Shown here piece by piece: positions 61,521 through 64,000 of a DNA stretch of 64,000 nt. A program made the position numbers and the translations under genes. The notes under the pieces are model-generated. The model was not told where the DNA came from. It saw only the letters and a program-made list of their open reading frames with translations, and did no database searches. The first letter of the stretch is position 1, and each line of letters opens with the position of its first letter. Source of the stretch: Psoroptes ovis (Eukaryota; Arthropoda; Arachnida; Sarcoptiformes; Psoroptidae). The stretch is from assembly GCA_002943765.1 (NCBI GenBank), contig PQWQ01000029.1, forward strand, positions 496,001-560,000. The letters are read 5' to 3'.

Positions 61521-62037
61521 ATATAAAATGTATTGTGTAATGTGAAACAGAGGAAAAGTTTTTTTTTTGGCTAAATGTCAGAAGAAAAAAGTGTACGAAT
61601 AATGGAAAATCTCGATGGAATATTATTATTATCGAATACAAAGCTTTGAAATCCGTACAACAACAAAGATAATATTTTACTTGAAACATCAAAAAAATGT
61701 TTAACATGAAACTAACACATATATCTCATCATTCGAATATACACAATTCAAATTCATCATCGTCATATGAAAATTCAGGATTCTCAACAATCATCACTTG
61801 TGATATTCTCATATGTAAAAAAAATGCCATAGTTTGCCATTCACTGCTGTTTGTTTGGAATGATGATGCATTCATAATAAAACTATTTTCTAGGTAGACA
61901 CACAGGGATGTAAAATGTAAACACATAGTGAAACATAGAACCTAGAAATTGCGTGATAGTTTTTGTGTGTGTGAGCTAACATTACTTTACTTTGTGAATA
62001 TAAATTTTCAAATATATTTGTGATTATATTGAATATA

Positions 62038-62117
62038 TTATATTGTCCGATAAGTTCTTGCCGATTTTCTCATAATTCCCTACGATATAATCGGCAAAAA
62101 CTTTTCGGGCAACTTAA
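62038..62117 (+). mobile_element. Hairpin family A copy 52 (type I)
   Basis: Loop is exactly TCATAATTCCCTACGATATA; left end TTATATTGTCCG, right TCGGGCAACTTAA. TA flanks. Confidence 0.87.
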
Positions 62118-62254
62118 TATTTTCTTTCATTCACCATGTACATACGAATTTGGATCCAACAATACATTGAGCATATGAAGAAAACATCATCATTTTTTTT
62201 TATTTTCATTATTTCTCTCCTGTTTCTCTGTTACGATCACCATTATTATTATTA

Positions 62255-62336
62255 TTGGATTGTCCGAAAAGTTTTTGTCGATTTTTCAGATGTCTTTTCA
62301 ATTAGTAAATCGGCAAAAACTTTGAGGACAATCTAA
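62255..62336 (-). mobile_element. Hairpin family A copy 53 (type II)
   Basis: Loop AGATGTCTTTTCAATTAGTA; ends TTGGATTGTCCG and GAGGACAATCTAA. Confidence 0.85.
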
Positions 62337-62937
62337 TATATTGTTATGATTCGTTATGTATGGAATTCTGTTTGTTAGTATGTTCTCGACATAGAATTGA
62401 TATGAAAATTATGAAAGAAAGAACGCTTGATTGTTGTCACGCTTCATAAGATTCTTATTGCCATTTTTTTATTTTTAAAGAATTTTTGGAATCACTTTTT
62501 GCCAAGTCCTTTTCCGGCAAGAAAAAATTTTTCAAAAAAAAAAATATCAAGAAACATGCCAATAGAATCATTGGATTCATTTGTCCATTTGAAATCAGTG
62601 ATATTTCAAATTTTTCAATTTTTTCATTCGAAAAAAATTGATTGATTGATTCAAAAATGTCTGCAGTCAGTTCGATTATCGACTAGTCGACTAAACTAAA
62701 CAAAATCTTAAAAAACATAACAAAATTGCAGCAAAAACCACCGCGAAAACACACACAAATTGAAAAATAGAAAATGTGCATGTATTTTGTTTATGATGAA
62801 TAAATATTGAAATATGAAGAAAAACAATCGAAAATATGAACATAATCAAAACAAATTTTCCATGTTATTTTTTGAAACCCATCAAGTCCATGCATGCACA
62901 GAACAGAGCACAACAACACGATGAAGCATGGAAAATA

Positions 62938-63017
62938 TTGGATTGTCCGAAAAGTTTTTGTCGATTTTCAAATGTTTTTCAATTAGTAAATCGGCAAAAA
63001 TTTTTCGGACAACCCGA
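62938..63017 (-). mobile_element. Hairpin family A copy 54 (type II)
   Basis: Loop AAATGTTTTTCAATTAGTAA; ends TTGGATTGTCCG and CGGACAACCCGA, then TG. Confidence 0.84.
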
Positions 63018-64000
63018 TGAAATCAAAAAACAACCACTAAAAGTGAATTTGAATGAGGCATAATATTGGAATGGAAAATTGAATATAGAAAAACCAAACA
63101 TGACATGTTGTTGTTGTTGGGTAATTTGACATTTTTGACAACATTTATTATTATTAAAATGTGATGATGCTCACAATGCCTCATATATTCTCTCTCGTGT
63201 TTAGACTATTTGTTTGCTGTTTTTTAATGTTGTTGTTGCTGCTGCTGCTTGCTTGCAGTATAAACATTACTTTCATCGTATTTTGTATTATTTTCACTTT
63301 TCAACATATTCATTTTACATTTTTTTCGTGTATTATTCCCAGTTGTTTGTTTGTTTTATTTATGTAGGAGTATATTCTATTTTAATTAATAATAAAAGAC
63401 TAAAGTTCATAATCATATTCGATAGAATGAAAAAATTGCAAATAAATGAAACAAATGAAACAAACGAATAGTCATATATCAATCGATTTTGGCCAAAAAA
63501 AAATAATTCCGAATTGCTTAGAACATGATTTGAAAGGATGAACATTAGATTAGAGATTTGAATCAATATGATTTCAAGTCCTGTTCACTGTTCAGCGCAT
63601 CTGAAATTAATTTTGAAACATTCATGTCAAAAATGACATTAATTATCCCAGATGGGATTTATCCATTTTGGTCTAAAGTTTGCAAATGAGAATAATGAAA
63701 AGGAAGGAAAAGCGAAAAAATAGGATAATGAGAGAGAGAGACAGATATGAATCTTAATTAAACTAATCACATCAGGTATAATGAATGATCAAGTCAAATT
63801 AAAAAATTTATCAGGTGCATTCAAATCATATGCAGATTCACTTTCATTTTATTTGAGATGGAATCAAATGTTCATTTATGTTCATTAATTTTGTCTGGAA
63901 TCTTCATAATCTTTATTTCACAATTTTCTTATTTTTTTTTTTTTTTATTATTCATTCGTTTTGATGAATCTGAATCAATTGAGCTTGAATAATTAAAAAA
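63018..64000. other. Intergenic, no gene seen
   Basis: AT-rich, with short TTG/CTG runs near 63.1-63.25 kb and a poly-T stretch near 63.94 kb. No hairpin copies and no recognisable coding region. Confidence 0.45.

Noticed and set aside
9378..63017. Reading the repeated palindromes as a CRISPR-like array
   Set aside because: Spacing is irregular, copies occur in both orientations with TA flanks, and the genome is eukaryotic; transposition explains them.
62836..63063. Open frame reading through a family A hairpin, as at 41785, 46372 and 52049
   Set aside because: The shared peptide (CPKSFCR and similar) is just the hairpin arm translated, not a protein family.

Overview
The window is animal nuclear DNA, very AT-rich, with introns mostly of 55-250 bp, long homopolymeric Asn/Ser/His/Gln runs in proteins and standard-code bilaterian genes (FoxC, FoxL1, GMDS, a Neto-like receptor auxiliary protein, HSCB). 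Small introns, trinucleotide-rich coding DNA and protein divergence suggest a small-genome arthropod, most likely an acariform (astigmatid) mite. That assignment is an inference. Nothing bacterial or viral was recognised.

Layout. 1-1.5 kb: no gene seen. 1.5-4.6 kb: a tandem array with a repeat of about 119-121 bp, an internal 44-bp sub-array and an inverted end. 5.9-8.0 kb: an intronless forkhead gene of the FoxC type (+). 14.7-16.6 kb: a two-exon forkhead gene of the FoxL1 type (-), tail to tail with FoxC. 25.2-26.7 kb: a complete six-exon GDP-mannose 4,6-dehydratase (-). 30.6-34.4 kb: a six-exon CUB-CUB-LDLa-transmembrane protein resembling Neto (-). 37.3-38.4 kb: an unrecognised Lys/Ser-rich protein (-). 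40.3-42.4 kb: a four-exon HSCB co-chaperone (+). 42.4-64 kb: no recognisable gene, only a few weak coding-like islands. The intron/exon models were made by eye; all restore reading frame and family alignment.

The dominant non-genic feature is two families of short TA-flanked palindromes. Family A (about 80 bp, 54 copies found by eye) has ends TTAGGTTGTCC...GGACAACCTAA and folds into a near-complete hairpin. It has 18 copies from 9.4 to 43 kb and 36 copies from 43 to 63 kb, about one every 560 bp. Family B (about 120 bp, 13 copies) has ends CAGGG/CAGTG...CCCTG/CACTG. TA flanks and end sequences point to non-autonomous mariner-like (A) and Tc1-like (B) elements; no transposase is visible. Family A splits into at least five loop types on shared arms, and its two arms differ at fixed positions, so each copy has a direction.

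The genes do not form one pathway. The notable linkage is FoxC next to FoxL1, neighbours in the ancestral bilaterian FoxC-FoxF-FoxL1-FoxQ1 group. GMDS (GDP-fucose synthesis), HSCB (mitochondrial Fe-S assembly) and the Neto-like protein appear to be ordinary unlinked neighbours.
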